A stretch of 64,000 nt of DNA from Proteromonas lacertae (taxonomy: Eukaryota; Sar; Bigyra; Opalinata; Proteromonadidae), in assembly GCA_002245135.1 (NCBI GenBank), contig NGBS01000874.1, positions 62,001 to 126,000 on the forward strand, written 5' to 3'. Below are positions 1-14,508 of the stretch, one piece after another. The notes under the pieces were generated by a model, which saw only the letters and a program-made list of their open reading frames with translations, searched no databases and was not told the origin of the DNA. A program made the position numbers and the translations under genes. The first letter of the stretch is position 1. Each line of letters opens with the position of its first letter.

Positions 1-309
1 TTGAGCTTGAGCTTTTTTTCTTCTAATTAATACATTTTTTCTCCTAAAGTCTAAATCAACACTATTCTGCTGTATATTTGATATATTATTTTTTCTACTC
101 TATAATTGGGCCTAGTTAATCTTTGACTTCTTAAACCTCGATTTTCTATTAAAATGCGCTTTCAGCTTATCTGTTAATAAATTTACCACCAAAATCAATT
201 ACATCTACTTTATGTTCATAAAATAATGATGCTTCTATACCTTTCGCTGTACATGATAGTATTATACAGTTTATAAATAATATAAAGTAAGTATTTTGAT
301 AATAATAAT

Positions 310-348
<39 letters not shown>

Positions 349-820
349 ACATTTTGATTTTCTTAAATAAAAAAAAAAACTGTCAAGTTTGACAAGCTTG
401 ATTTTTCTTTTTTGAAATATCTTCATATCTTGATATAATATTTTAACATTCTTCAAAGTTTCTACTGAAATTCATTTTTTCTCTTTGACTGAATCAAAAA
501 AACATACAAACAAAAAAGTTGAAGAAAATGAAATTTTAAATTAAAAATGACGTCAGAAGGGGTACAATTCTTAATTCCTGTTTAACTGACACTTCTTATT
601 TAGACATTATATGTCAATAAAAACATAAAATTTGGAATATACATAATTTCTAGAATATATTTTGATAGTTTTTATTCAATATTATGACAATTAATAGTTA
701 CTCATAGATGTAGGTTATATGACAAAGTAAGTATAAAAGTAACAATTTTTCATTAAAAGAAGTGTAATTGTGTATTTAGTTTGTTTTGAAAGTGTCTGGT
801 AGACAAACGGCCAACTCTGA
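1..820. other. gene-poor AT-rich stretch
   Basis: No supportable gene was found here. The stretch holds a (TAA)n/(TA)n run at about 301-343 and long A and T tracts. On the minus strand around 160-270 there is a short open stretch containing VIDFGGKF, faintly like a kinase DFG segment. It could be a remnant of the kinase fragment at 1586-1885, but it is too short to call. At 802-828 the ten bases GACAAACGGC occur twice with a 17-base period, in a locally GC-richer patch just before the next open frame. Confidence 0.5.
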
Positions 821-1385
821 CAAACGGCGCACAACATCTATTATAATACAAATGATATAACTAGAATTGCATTCAATCCTATAAGAAAATCAGCAAAATC
901 AGAATCTATTAGAGATGCAAGATTAATTATAAATTATAGTAATAAAATTATGGAATCCTTTAATACTAGAACTATATATCAAAAAGACAAATTCATACAT
1001 TCATTTGGAAACATGAACATTAAATTAAATCCAATTAGAAACGAATTCGATTTAGTTGGAGATAGTATAGATGGATATTTAACAGGTTTTACAGGATATT
1101 TTGGAGGTGATATAAGAAAAAATTATAATGGTGTTGAATTAGATAGTTCTTTTTTTTTTATAGGTTTTGGTGATATGGATTCAGTAGTAGCAAGTATTTA
1201 TCCTGATAATATTGTATATAATATTATATTTCAATTGATAATTTAATCAAAAGAAAAAGAGAATCCATTTCTTCACAAGAGATTTACAAGTGAGTAAAAA
1301 ACGAAAATTAGAAGAAGAAGAGAGAATGAAGAAAGAAGAGAAGATTTATCATGAGCTAATTATAATTAGCGACGAAGATGATTAA
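821..1385 (+). CDS. 3' part of an unrecognised gene with NLS and SUMO-interaction-like C-terminus
   Basis: An open frame from 821, with its first ATG at 950, runs to 1213. It joins in phase across a 40-base intron at 1214-1253 (GTATATA...AAAAG) to a second exon ending at 1385, giving about 175 residues. The body contains NPIRNEFDLVGDSIDGYL and GYFGGDIRKNYNGVELDSS; I recognise no family. The C-terminus has a basic patch (KKRKLEEEE) and then ELIIISDEDD, which fits a SUMO-interacting motif (hydrophobic core followed by Ser and acidic residues). This suggests a nuclear protein. No convincing 5' exon or promoter was found and an in-frame stop lies at 818, so the gene may be truncated. The splice and the C-terminal motifs are seen; the function is unknown. 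Confidence 0.4.
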
Positions 1386-1585
1386 TTTATTATTATTAAA
1401 ATTTAGAAGTAAAATTTATACATATATAGATATTCCTATATTTTACTGTTTAAATTGTTTCTAAATTTTAATTGGAGGATACTAACTATACAAGATTTAA
1501 GAAAAAAAATAATTAGTATACATAAAGCTTATATATTGGCCAGAATAAACATAAATTTATAGAAATTACAAATTATTATGTTATA

Positions 1586-1885
1586 TTAACCATAAAACAT
1601 CTGTAATATACATAAACATAATTCGACCTTTTTTACAGTTTCATAAGGTTTGAAGTGTCGAATTATCGGGTTATGACTGTACTTCTTTTCATCAGTGTTA
1701 TACTTTGATCCATAATATATCAATGCATATTGATTTTTCATCTTTTCTAATACTTTTGCTTCATTTAATACTTTTTCTGTTGATTTTTTATTGACTATTA
1801 GCTCTTTTCTCGCAACATTTATCCCATTCATTTTTATTAAATGCACTTTCCCATAACCACCATTTCCAATTGTTCTTAATGCCAT
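1586..1885 (-). pseudogene. protein kinase N-lobe fragment
   Basis: The frame starts with a glycine-rich loop (GNGGYGKV), then VARKEL, which supplies a VAIK-type lysine, and an EAKVLEKM segment like helix C with its glutamate. NQYALIYYG resembles the HPNIVxxYG segment of kinases. After about 60 residues the similarity ends; no HRD, DFG or APE motif follows in any frame down to 1390. A full kinase domain needs about 250 residues, so this is a truncated copy. A GCTTGAT motif at about 1954, like those in front of several genes here, lies just upstream. A gene whose other exons I failed to join is possible but less likely. Confidence 0.5.
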
Positions 1886-2062
1886 ATTTGGTATAATAAA
1901 GTAGAAATATTTGTTTTATAAAGAATAGGAAGTTTATAAAAATATGAAAAGCTTGATTTTGATTTGATAAATGATTTGTTAAATTTTTTATTTACATCCA
2001 TCACATAAACAATATTCAAACATTTAATATATTAAAAAATAGTATTACCTTTTTCTACTATT

Positions 2063-5000
2063 CTAAAAATTCTTTAAAGAATGTTTAACAGATGGTTTTG
2101 ACAATCTTGAGGATCTTTTTGATGAAACTCTTCTAGAACAACTCATATTACCATTAGGTTCGAAAAATCTATCAGGTTCAGATATTGTAGCAATAGACAT
2201 AGGAGAATAATCTAAAACTTTTGGTGTAATTGTGAATTTACCTCTAGCAGCTGCTTTTCTCAATGCTTTAGACTTAGCATGGCTTGCTCCACTGGAACCA
2301 GAACCACCAGTACTCGATCCAAATGTTGTACTAATTTCAACAGTATATAAATACATTATTTTTGAACCAAATTGTAATAATAGAATTGCTAAAACACCAA
2401 CTTCAATTCCAACACCTCTTGTCATAGCTAATATCTTTGGATCATCAGCCATTAAATAATCTAAAGGAACTAAAATCACACCCATAATTAACATTACACC
2501 AATCGTTGACATTAAAGACATTGATTCATTAAATTCAGCTGATGCTTTTCTCACACCCCATGCCATTTTCGCACCAAATAAAAATATAAATACAATTGCT
2601 ACTAATTGAATCACCACAAATATAATATTGGAAGTACATTCTTGTAAATAAATATCTTGTAAATAGGTAGAAAACTGTGAACTAAATCTCAATTCTGGTT
2701 TTGAACCATCAACAAAAGTCCATATTATCAAATACACAATTTGTACAGCTAAAATCATACCAATCATCTTCAATAATTGACCATTTGACACTTTTACTCT
2801 TTGTAAGTCTTTGTTGTTAAACAATTTATGAATTCTCCATGCTTTACAAAACATTAAACTAAACACAAAATCAATCGCTAAAGCTAAACCCCATATTCTC
2901 AATTCACATACTACTTCTGAAGATGGAGTAACAGTAAATACAATACCATCAACACTTAACAATATCAATGAGACACAAGTATAATACATAAATAAAGGAC
3001 TTGCACTTTTCATTATCTTTGTATGTCTAAATACATATACGATTGTGATTAAAACAAAACAAATGAAACTCAAAAACACAATCAAAGCCAATACAATGTT
3101 CTGATAAACTGTGCCAATATCATAATTCACTCTGGCTTTACCAAAATCACATTGATTATCATTTATATAAGTCATTTTTCCTGTTGTTTGATATGTAATA
3201 CCTTGTTTAGGATATACTTGTGTAATTGTACTTTCTAATAGTCTAAATATATACACATTCTTCTTTGCATGATTGTTATTTGCAACTGAGAAACTACCAC
3301 TTGGACTATTATAAGTAACATATTTCAAACTCAATTTAATATAATCATTAGTTGGCCAAACATTCTCACCAGTATAATCTTGAGAATATTCAACTGCTAA
3401 TTTCCATGTATAAATTGATGTATAACTTGATTCGAACAATTCACTCAAATGAACAGCATTTTGGAATTCAGAGGTTGTTAAATGTTGAAAAGCACCTGAT
3501 GCTGTATTTGAAACAACTGAATCATAGGATGATATAACATAATCACCATTCAATTCTGATCTATAACTTGATTCTATATCCATTGGATCATATTTCATAT
3601 AAAAGACAATCATTGAATTCCAATAAACACTCTTTATAATATGTGGTATAAATTGTGTATTTTCATTTGCAATAAATAAATCTACAATTCCAACTGCATC
3701 TACACCATCCATCATTGATTCTATTCTTTTCACAACCTCTTCACAAGTCACTTTATTAAATGGAGAAAAGAATGAATGTCCTAATACTTTAATACCAATT
3801 TCATTCAATGCTTGTTCTACCAAATAATATTCAGTTTCAGAAGAGTTTCTTTCACTTGCTACAATATAAGCAGATGGTACTTCTAATGATTTCCAATAAG
3901 TCTTTAAAGTTTCTATTTTCTGATTCATACTTAATCCACTAACAATTGTATTATCATTACATTGAAAACCATCATCTCTTCCAGTGAAAAAGAATAATTC
4001 ATTTTTACCACCTAAATATCTACTCACTTCAGTTCTACATTCAGGTGTTATACATCCAAATATTGTTTCTGATCTTCCTGATTCACTAATTAAACGAGCA
4101 TTTCTATATGCATCACCAATAGTCACCCATGAATGATTAGCTGCAATTTGTCGATTCAATACACCTCCTAAATTATTAATACTATCAACTATCATATCTT
4201 GTAATAATGCATTATACTTTTCAGTTCTTCCACCTAAATCTTTTTCATGCATGAATGATAATATTACAGGATTTGTATTATACCTTTCACCCTTTTCTGG
4301 ATCACTAAAATCACAAATATATCCTATTTCTGATTCATTGTATTGATTATATATTTTAGGTGTAAATGATAATGAAGGACTCCAATCAACAACTATATTA
4401 CGATTGCCATCAAATATACCAGAATAGATTCTTCTATTAACAAAATTATTTGGATTAATTTCAATTAGATCTGATGGAACACCAACTGAATAATGATATA
4501 AATCTTTCACCTCAGCAAAATTGAATGTTTTTACTTTCTTCACTATACTTTTCCATAATTCAAATGCATCATAAGCAGTTTCATATTCTGATGTAGCTTT
4601 GATTGAACCAACTCTAGAATGGAAATTTCTATTGTAAGATGCAGCTGAACTTGGAATAGTCAACTTATTATAATTTGAATCAGCTAATGTTTCAAAATAA
4701 GTACCCATCGCTATACTTCCACTTAAACAGCTTGCTTCTATATTAGCTGCAGTATTTTCATTAATTAACACATTAATAATAGTATACTTTGGCGATTTTA
4801 TTTTATTTTCACATAATACAGGATATAATTCAATTAAGTCTTCATGACTCATTATTGTAATGACATTACCTCCATCTTGAAGTGATCTAATTATATTATT
4901 TGCTACTCTTGTTGGATCTTTATCATATTCCATATTGCCATTGGATGTTATTAATATGTTCTGCATTATATCTGCAATTATATCAGCTATTTTCATTGAA

Positions 5001-8000
5001 TATGCATCTTTTGATTTAACAATATAAGCACTTGATCCAATCTCTAATAATCTACGAATAGTTGCTTCAGCCATCTGTCTTGGATGATAATGTGGAATAA
5101 TAACATTACTATAACACACATTACCAAATGCTCGACCTAAGAAGAACAAATACTTCTCTTTTCCATTGAATAATGGTCCAATTGCTTCTAATGAATCAGG
5201 ACCATATCCTCCAAAGATATATGTATATTCTGGATCATCAGCTAATATTTTAGCTTGTCTTGCATATTCTTCTACACTTGACTTTGCATCAACTACTTTA
5301 TAATTGATATAATACCCATTCAAATAAGTACCACTGTTTATATCATCAATTGCTGTCATTAACGAATCAAATATTGGTGTGTCTATAGATCTATCTTTGC
5401 CTGAAAGTGATAATAAAATTGCTATCTTGTAAGTGTCTACTATACCATCACCACCAAACAATGCTGTAGTAAAATCACATTTATGATATGTTCCTTTTGC
5501 ATCAATTTCTAAAGCTTCTGGATATTTTGTAACAGTCATATCAAATGATACTCCATAAGTGTTATTAGCATAAAACTGAATTAACTTTGGAGATCTTGAT
5601 AAATATAAATTTGGAGCAAAAAATACATCTCCTTCAGGTAAATCCATGTGTCTATTAACTAATTCGTTTCTTACATATGAATAAACTGTATTAGCAACAA
5701 TATATCCATCAGCATCAGGAGCTGTTGGCATTGAATTAATTGCATTAGCCCATAATTGAAAAGATGTATAAGTTCTTATCATTAAGTCAGATAAATATGT
5801 ATTTGCTTCTAATCTTTCATATACTTTTGATAAGAATTTTTGATTTACTTCACTTTCACTTTTAATGTTGTAAAATTCAGCACTTTCAAAATCGTTATAA
5901 CCAGCTTCATAAAACAAATTACTGTTTTCCATTACTATTAAATGATGATTTGGTTCTGCATATTTCTTGTTCTTCATAGTCTCTTTTATTACTTTAAATG
6001 AATTTAAATGACCAAAATAGATTATACAACCTCTACTGGAAGATGTGAAATTTGCTGAATATTCTTTTAGTGCATTTTCTAAATTCTTAGTTGTAATAGA
6101 CTTTTCAATTAGTGAAATATACTCAACATACAAAGAATCTAAATATTTTCTAACATAATCTGATGTAGCATGATTTGCTTTATTTCTAGTCTCAGTAATG
6201 ATTAACATATTGTCATAATATCTATTTCTGATTATGTTCATTATACTTATATAGAAAGTGCAATGTTGAATAGCTAAAAATGTATTCTTCTGACAAAAAC
6301 CAATTGGCTTTTCATTCAATTCAAAATATAATGTTTTTGAAAATATTGTCTCCAGTATTGCTTGATAACATTCAACTGGAATATCAGCAAATATCGCAAT
6401 TGGATTATACTGTTGAATAATTCCAGGTAAATCTCTAATACATATATTTACATCAGACTGAATATCAAATGTATCTGGTTTAATAGTATAACCACCTAAT
6501 GCTTTTGGATTATCATTTATCTCATTCACACATATTTGATATATATCAACTAAACCTTTTGTGTTAATTGCATCTTCTCCAGTAAGACTCGCTACTAATA
6601 ATGTACGTTGAACTGGAACTCTATATTGACTGTCCACTTTACCATTTGTAAATGAGCATTTATATCCATAAGTTTCTACAATATTCCAACTCCAAGGATT
6701 GGCTGTTTGCATATCAAACTTTGAATGCACTGTACTATAGGATTTACCATCTGCTGAGTATTTAGCAACAAAGAATGGAGCAGTAGCATAATTATTTTCG
6801 CTAATTTGAACAGAACCACTTCCTGATTGTACAGTTACACTGTATATATTCTTCTTTACTTCAGAAGAATTAAAGGTTTTAGCAAGTGTAGCTGCTTTAG
6901 CATAGAACTGTACAGCTGAATATGTTGCTTCAGCTAATGCTGTTGGTATTTTTATACCTGTATAATGATACATTTTTGTACCAAATTCAATATTTCCTGG
7001 ACTTGAATTATCATTATAGTAACGTGAGACTTTATATAAATTGCCTTTATATTCAGCCTTGATTTGGTCTACATCATCAATTTCTAACATTATATCAGCA
7101 ATGGCATATTTTGATGAATCAATTCGCACTTTAGTAGCATATTCCAAAAAGATTTTCAAATAATTTGAACTTGAAAATGTTGATAGAATAATACCTCCAT
7201 CATCTAATGTTGTAATTATTGTCTGTAATAATTCTACATTTATTGGTTTAGTAGCTGATACAATATAATTACCTGATGTTGTAAATAAACCTTTAGAAGC
7301 ATCTATAAACATTTCCATTAAATTGGTTGAAGCTTCAGCTTCATCACTAATCAAAAACATATATTTATTATAATCAGTTGAAATTAAATATTCTAAAAAT
7401 CTAGTAACATACTGACTTGCAACACAACCAGTATAATATGTATTAATATCACATTCTTGACCAGTTGTTAATCTTGGATAGAAATACAGCCTTCCTGTTT
7501 CTTTGGCTATATTCTGTGCTAGAGCTTTACAGTTTGAATTTGTACATCCAACATATGCTACTATAGAATCATCTTCTTTTGATTCTTCTAATTTTCTTTC
7601 TAAAATTGTATCATCAGAATCATAATTGATCAATTTCATCAATATTGTATGATCATTTATTAAATCACCATCATAAATTTCTCTAATTGCTGTTATTGCT
7701 CCCATTATTGCCATTTTATGAGATTGTTTCAATGAACCAGTTGTGGAATATAAAAACGCAATTCTTTTTACTGGAATTTCTCTTTCTTCATGTACATTTC
7801 CTCTTAAATAACATCTTTTCACAGTTTCATCCCTAATTATATTACCAAATGGATGGTTTATTACATCTATTTGATTCTTCCAGTAGTATTTATAAACATA
7901 ATTGCCATTATCATCAAAACTAGCTTCATCTAGTGACAATACAGCTGGTAATTGATTACTTACATCAAATCTAACTTTACCAAATACAGAATCAGTGAAT

Positions 8001-11000
8001 TGCTCATATAAACCATCTCTAAAATGACTATAATCCCATTTCTCAATATTATCACCAACTTGCTTTGTCATAGCACCAACAGTCCATCCTCTCGCTACCA
8101 TCTTATTTGTTAGACCGACATAAGAGAATCTACTTTTAAAATCATTTTCATATTTCAAAGATACTGCATCATCACTACTTTCATAAGAATCCCAATAAAA
8201 ATTACCTTTTCCTTTTATACCAATACCATTCGCTATTGTATCATCAATATTCACACTTATAACCTGAAATGTGGGTGGTACATATCCTTTTCTATACAAT
8301 TCATTAAGTAATGATAGTTTTATATCACCATCTAATAAACTAACAATCAAAGCACCTCGTGGAGCAACTCTATATATTGTATCTATTAAGAAAGAAGCAT
8401 TCTGATTTTCTGTAGTCATTTGGATTGTTAATTTAAAAGTCACATTGAAATATGCTAAATCATCAATCAAATGTTGAGCAAAATACATTGAATAAGTAGT
8501 TTCACCATATATTAATACTGTACTACCTGTATCAAGATTCATTACTATAGGAATAAATGTAAAGAATGAAGAATAAGGTAAACCAGTATAGAAACCGTTA
8601 AACATACATTCTTCACCTTCATAATCACTTGGGAATAAAACAACACCATTCATCACTTTAGAAGCATTAAACATTGCTTCTCTGATAATAGTTTTCCAAC
8701 CACCATAGAATATAAATATACTATATGTCTTTTTAAGATGTAAAATTATATCATATGCAGATTGTGGATCATTACCATCATTTTCAACTCTTAAAACTAA
8801 ATAATAACCACCAAATACACCACCTTCTTCATTTACAATATCAATGGCAGATTGCAATGCAGCATAGAATAATATACTGTCAGTTCTATATATTGGATCA
8901 GTAGAAACAATTAAAGCAACTAATGCTTTTGGTAATGCAACATTATTAGGTAAATTATTAACAAAATCACATGTATAATACTGTGGTCTATTGATTTCAT
9001 CACGATATGGTTCTCCTTTCCAATTACGAGTCACGATTTCTTTTTTCTTTACTAAACCTTCTTCTGACACTTGTGCTAATATCATATCTTGTCTTATATG
9101 ATTACTAACATCAATTTTGATTTCCTCGCCCATTATTCCTTGATAGACAGATTTATACATTTGTTGTCTTACAGTTTCAAATTCTTTATCAGCTGCATCT
9201 TCCAATATTTGCAACATTAATCCTGTAGCATCTGCAACTAATGCATCAGCATTTCTTGTTTGTTTACCACCTGATAACTTTCTAAATGTCTCTTCAAATT
9301 CCATCACTGCTGCATTTTCTTCATTAATAGCATATGGAGTATAAACATAATGACCTTTAGCATATGTTGGATCAAATCTTGAATGAGTATAATCCATCAT
9401 ATAAACTGTATATAATTCAGCAACATTTATATCAGGATACATATTCTGATAATAGTTATGGAAGATTTCGAAGAAATATTCACTATATTTATATTCTAAA
9501 ACAACTAAAAATACAGCACCTTCTGTTGGGATAAATCTAGTTGCAGTTGATAAAGCAGAGTTTAATGAAGTATTGAAGTTTTCACTTTCTGGAAGTGAAG
9601 AATTGAAGATAATATCAACACCAAAGGATTTTACAACTGAATTAAACATTTTAACTCTTCCTTGATATAATGGATTTGCAGAATATAAAAATACTTTCTT
9701 TCTTTGTTCAGTATAGATAAAGTGTATTGCTGATGGTAAAATAGCTTGTGATGGGGAAACAGATAAGTAAATAATATTTCTAATACATTGTCCACCTGGA
9801 TTTGGGCCTGTGTAAAAGAATATGAAATCTAATGCTTCTACTGACTTAACAATTAAATCTCTAGATTCTATACTACATCCACCAATAATAAATTTGAAAT
9901 TTCTGTTGTATAAATCCATTATCTTTGTGGCAGCATCAGAATTATCTGTTGGACATTGATATACTTCAGAATACTATTTAATAATATATAAATATAAAAC
10001 ATACTAACGGTTTCTTTTTCATTCCATTATCATAATTCATACTTTCAATAAACATACTTGCAATCATGTAATCTAATAAACCTCTGTTGTCTCTATCATT
10101 TATATCTAAAAAGAAGGCAATTCCATAATAATCAGTAACTGCAGTTAATCCACTAACTGATAAATCAGTTCTTAAATATTCACCATCATTATTCTAAAAA
10201 ATAAAATATTATTACAATATATATATATATATATATACTAAAAAATAAAACTCTCTTGGCATAACTGGATATGGTAATTCCATAACTACCTCAATTGTAG
10301 TAAAGCTAGTTATTTTACCTATATTCACATGAGAAGCTACATAATTATTAGATTTTACTCTTCCTTTACCATCAGGTAAATCTAATCTATATTCATATAA
10401 TGCTTTTAACAAATAAGTTGCAGTATTTTCTTCAGATTCAGTTCTTGCTTTAACAATAAATTGCATAGTGTTGTACAATATAATCATGTCTTTATTCATA
10501 TTATCCACAGCTGTTCCTTTATATTCAGTTATTAAGTCTCTCAGTTGTTCATTCACTGTAAAGTTATTACGTCTATAGTATGGCAGTTGAGCATAATGTC
10601 CTTCATAAATACTATCATTATCATAACCATTAAAATAGTCAAATGTGAAATCAGATATTAATAATGGATACTTATCTGAAGAAAAATCCTCATTATATTG
10701 AATCATAAAATCCACAGTTTGTTCTTCTAAGAATGTAATAGTAAGAAAACTATCAAACGTATTATTCAATGGCTTGATATGTGTTTCATAATTTGTTTCA
10801 TTCAAAACAATCATAATTGGTGTTTTCTGAATATAATTAGCAAATTTAACTGTCAATTCTGCTTTATCCATACTCAATGTACTATTTGAACTGACTATTA
10901 CTACATTATCAAAGTTAGCATAAGCCCATAATGTTTGATAAGACACAATTTGATGGGATAAATAATTCATCACTATTATATTCTTATGAATAATTTCACC

Positions 11001-13812
11001 TCTACTTTCAGAGAATGCAAAACACAACATATCTTTTGAAACAAGATAACTATCTAATGCTTTTCTCTCTTCTTCACTATTTGCTCCAATATAACATAAG
11101 AAATTAGTTTCACTATCCATAAACTTTTGTGCATATTCTCTTATTGTTTTACTATCACCAGCATATCCATTGTGTTTTATAATAATATCTCTTCCAGAAA
11201 TACCACCATTTTGATTCACCAAAGCAACAATCAACTGCAATTCTAAATATCTTTGAGATCCATATTCAGATTCAATATCAAACAATAAACCAATAATAAA
11301 TGAATAAGTTGGTTTTTGTACTATTTCATCTAACAAATTACAGGTTTGTTTATAATCATGAAATGGATATCCTCTTTGTGAAAATGTATCTTCACTAACT
11401 ATTTCAAATGGATCAACACCATCATTAACAGCTACAACTGTTTTATTCATCTGCAACATTCTTATAGCTCCTTGACCTATACCAGAAGAATATATTTCAT
11501 ATGGTCCAGCTACTGGATCTTGAGTACTTCGTCTGAATAAATATGGTTTATATTTTGATGGTAATGTTGAACTAGAAACAGTTATTGCTCTACCAATTTG
11601 TTGGAATACATTATATATCAAAGATATATCATCATCTAATGGGTAATGTTCATCAACCATCATTGTATTTATTCCATCTAAAAATTTCCTATCAAATGAA
11701 TATGTTTTATTATCGTAACTTGTATAAGAATGTGCAAATATAATTGTACCATTATAAAGTTCATATCCTGTATCATACATATATATTGGATTTAAATCTA
11801 ATGAAATAATGGTATAATTATTATCTATTGTTAAACCAAATTCTTGAAACTTCTCATACAATACTTTCTGATATTCATTTTCTACTGTTGTAATAATAAA
11901 TGATCCATTTTGAGCATAATTCTGAATAGCTCTCATTATCTCATCAATTCTTGAGATGTTATTAATATCAATTATATCTCTAAATGGTCTCATATTGGTG
12001 GGTAATTTAGCTTCAGGTATTGCTTCAAATATTCGATCTTTTGTTTCTTGTCCATATTTATTAACACTTCCTATGAAATAATAATATTGTTCATCCGATG
12101 TTTTTAGATAATTCACCAATCGATTGACATAATTTAAGTTTACTGGATGAGTTGATACTAAATTTGGCTGACAAATATCACCTTCATTTGGACCAAAATA
12201 GAAGAATAAAACATCTTTATCCACGAATGGTAATGTAATATTATCTCTAATTTCAGGAGTTCCGGATAAGAATATCGTTCTTGCATCATAATCTTCAATA
12301 TAATCATTAATCTATACATAAAAAAATAATAATATAATAATCAATAAATAAATACAAGTTCAATAGTGTTTTGGATATTATCTTCAATATTAATCGTGAT
12401 TATTTTAACCATTCTATCTAAAATACCTGAATTCCTTTGATTTATATAGTTTATCAATTCTAATAACATCTTTCTATGAAAATTCTCTTGATAATCATGC
12501 ATTCCATTGATCTTTCTAACATCTAAAAAGTATATATAATCCACAGTTGCATTTCCATCTTCATAACTAAGTGTAAAACTACATGTTGTTGCTGTTGGAT
12601 CTCCAAATACCAAATCAGGTTCAAATAAATATGCGATTGGAATTGTATAAACCTCTGTTCTTTTGTTTGCAGTAGAATCAATAACGTAGGTGTAATAACT
12701 TGTAGTTAAATAATGATTATCTAATAACATTATATCACCACCACCATATTGAAATCTCCTTCCATACAATACATCTAATAAAATGAATGGATTTGTTGCT
12801 TGAGTATGTTCAACAGCATAAACCAACATTTTTGCTATTCCAATACTAATCATTTATATATTAAAAAAAATAAAATATTGATTATATATATATATAATTA
12901 TACTGATAAATCTCAGTTATTCTCACTTTTGTATCTGTTGCATGAAGATAATTATTCTCATAATCAGTTTTATCGTCATTCTGGAGTTTATCAGAATATC
13001 CTAATATTATCATATTACCTACATTATCTGTCATACCACTAATTTTATCCCACATTATTCCTCCTTCGCCATATAAAACTATTGTTTTTGATTGGAGAGA
13101 CTCACCCTTTAATTTATCGATAAAAGCTTGAGCATCAGTATCTTTTTGAAATGTGGTAAATGTCAACACTTTTGTACCTTGATAATCTGTAAGATTCTTA
13201 ATGTAACTATCTATTGTAGAAGTCATATCTGCAGCTGTGAGATTGTAGTAAGATGCTAATTTCTTTAATCCCATATATTCTCCTATTGCAAATAATTGAT
13301 CGTTGTAAAATTCATCAATTCCATTAAATGCACTATTACCTATAAATCCTATTGCATCTACTTTTGATGATACAGCAAATATCACTATTACCATATATTA
13401 TAAAATAGATAAATATATAAAATATACGTGCATTTAACACTGGCACTAGAGAATTGCCCATAACATAGTGTTTAAGGCATCTGCCAATATTGTAAGTATT
13501 TACACACCATATAATCAGATTATTAGTTTCTAAGTAGCTATAGTTGAAATTCAGGATATCTTCATCACAAAAACTATAAATTAACTGAATATGTTCATCT
13601 ACCAATTTATTCAAACAATCATTTGCTGATACTGATGCAGTAATATTGCAATCAAATAAATTAATATCAGTTCCACTTGGACTCTTCATATTAGCAAAAT
13701 ATTGTTTCATGACAACTACATTTCTGTTATCATCACCTCCTACTCTTTGAATGAAACCTACATCAAAACACTCAACTGAGAAAATTAAAAATAGGTAGAT
13801 TAATAAAATCAT
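2063..13812 (-). CDS. giant class C (GABA-B-like) GPCR with about nine tandem periplasmic-binding-type domains
   Basis: Six exons splice in phase across five GTAT...TAG introns (13385-13427, 12846-12903, 12312-12355, 10194-10238, 9974-10004), giving 3842 residues. A signal peptide (MILLIYLFLIFSV) opens the protein. About nine modules of 370-400 residues follow, each like the extracellular ligand-binding domain (Peripla_BP/ANF-receptor, UrtA-like). Typical signatures are FFYFGPNEGDICQPN, FPSDYEGEECMFNGFYTGL, YFYPRLTTGQECD and FFFTGRDDGFQCN. Most module boundaries carry a Cys tag (CSF, CNL, CDF, CYL) near residues 375, 775, 1542, 1929, 2310, 2704, 3092 and 3480. Seven transmembrane helices follow, with the class C hallmark CELRIWGLAL...KAWRIHKLF at TM3 and a partner Cys in loop 2, then a Ser/Lys-rich tail. 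It is expected at the cell surface as a sensor of small ligands. Ordinary class C receptors have one such domain. Confidence 0.9.
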
Positions 13813-13945
13813 ATTTATAACGAATGAAGTAATTTGAAACGGCTAAATTAACTATTCAATTTCATAAACAAGCTACACATTCAAAGATGATACTAAAATT
13901 AAGGATTTTAACAATAAAAATAGCTAATTAGGTAATATTAATCAT

Positions 13946-14475
13946 TTAAGCTGAAACAAATACAGAATTAAGTTGATCTCCAGTTGGAGACAGTTCTCTT
14001 GGTATATTCTTAACAACAACAGTATTATATCCTCCACAAAATGCACATTTGTGGTATTTAAAGTGAAATTTTGCATAACACTTCTTTTCACAATCATTAC
14101 ACAAAATTAAATTATATAATCCATCATATTCAGCTGGCAATTTGTTTTTCTCTAACTCTTCATCAATTAATTTATAATATTCAACAGCATCATAAATAGA
14201 CTTTGAACATAAAGGACAAGTATAATGATTCTTTAAATAGGATGATAAGCATGATTTGTGTATGATATGACCACATCTCAACGAGCAGGCTTGTTCTGTA
14301 GATTCGAATAAATTCTCAAAACAGATTGGACAATCAGATTTCAATCCTTCTCCTACGCATTTATGACCTTCTCGTTGGAAACATCCTTGACATTTATCAC
14401 AATGGAAATAATCTTCTTTCTTTCCAATACGACAAATTTTACATTTTTCACAATGCTATTTGGATGATAAATTAA

Positions 14476-14508
<33 letters not shown>

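Noticed and set aside
271-456. Minus-strand frame with Lys-rich start
   Set aside because: It uses a TTG start, ends in a translated TA repeat and has no recognisable domain; no downstream exon joins.
10212-12224. Independent gene of 670 residues, separate from the GPCR
   Set aside because: Introns on both sides join it in exact phase to the neighbouring exons, and module spacing continues across the joints, so it is an exon of the giant receptor.
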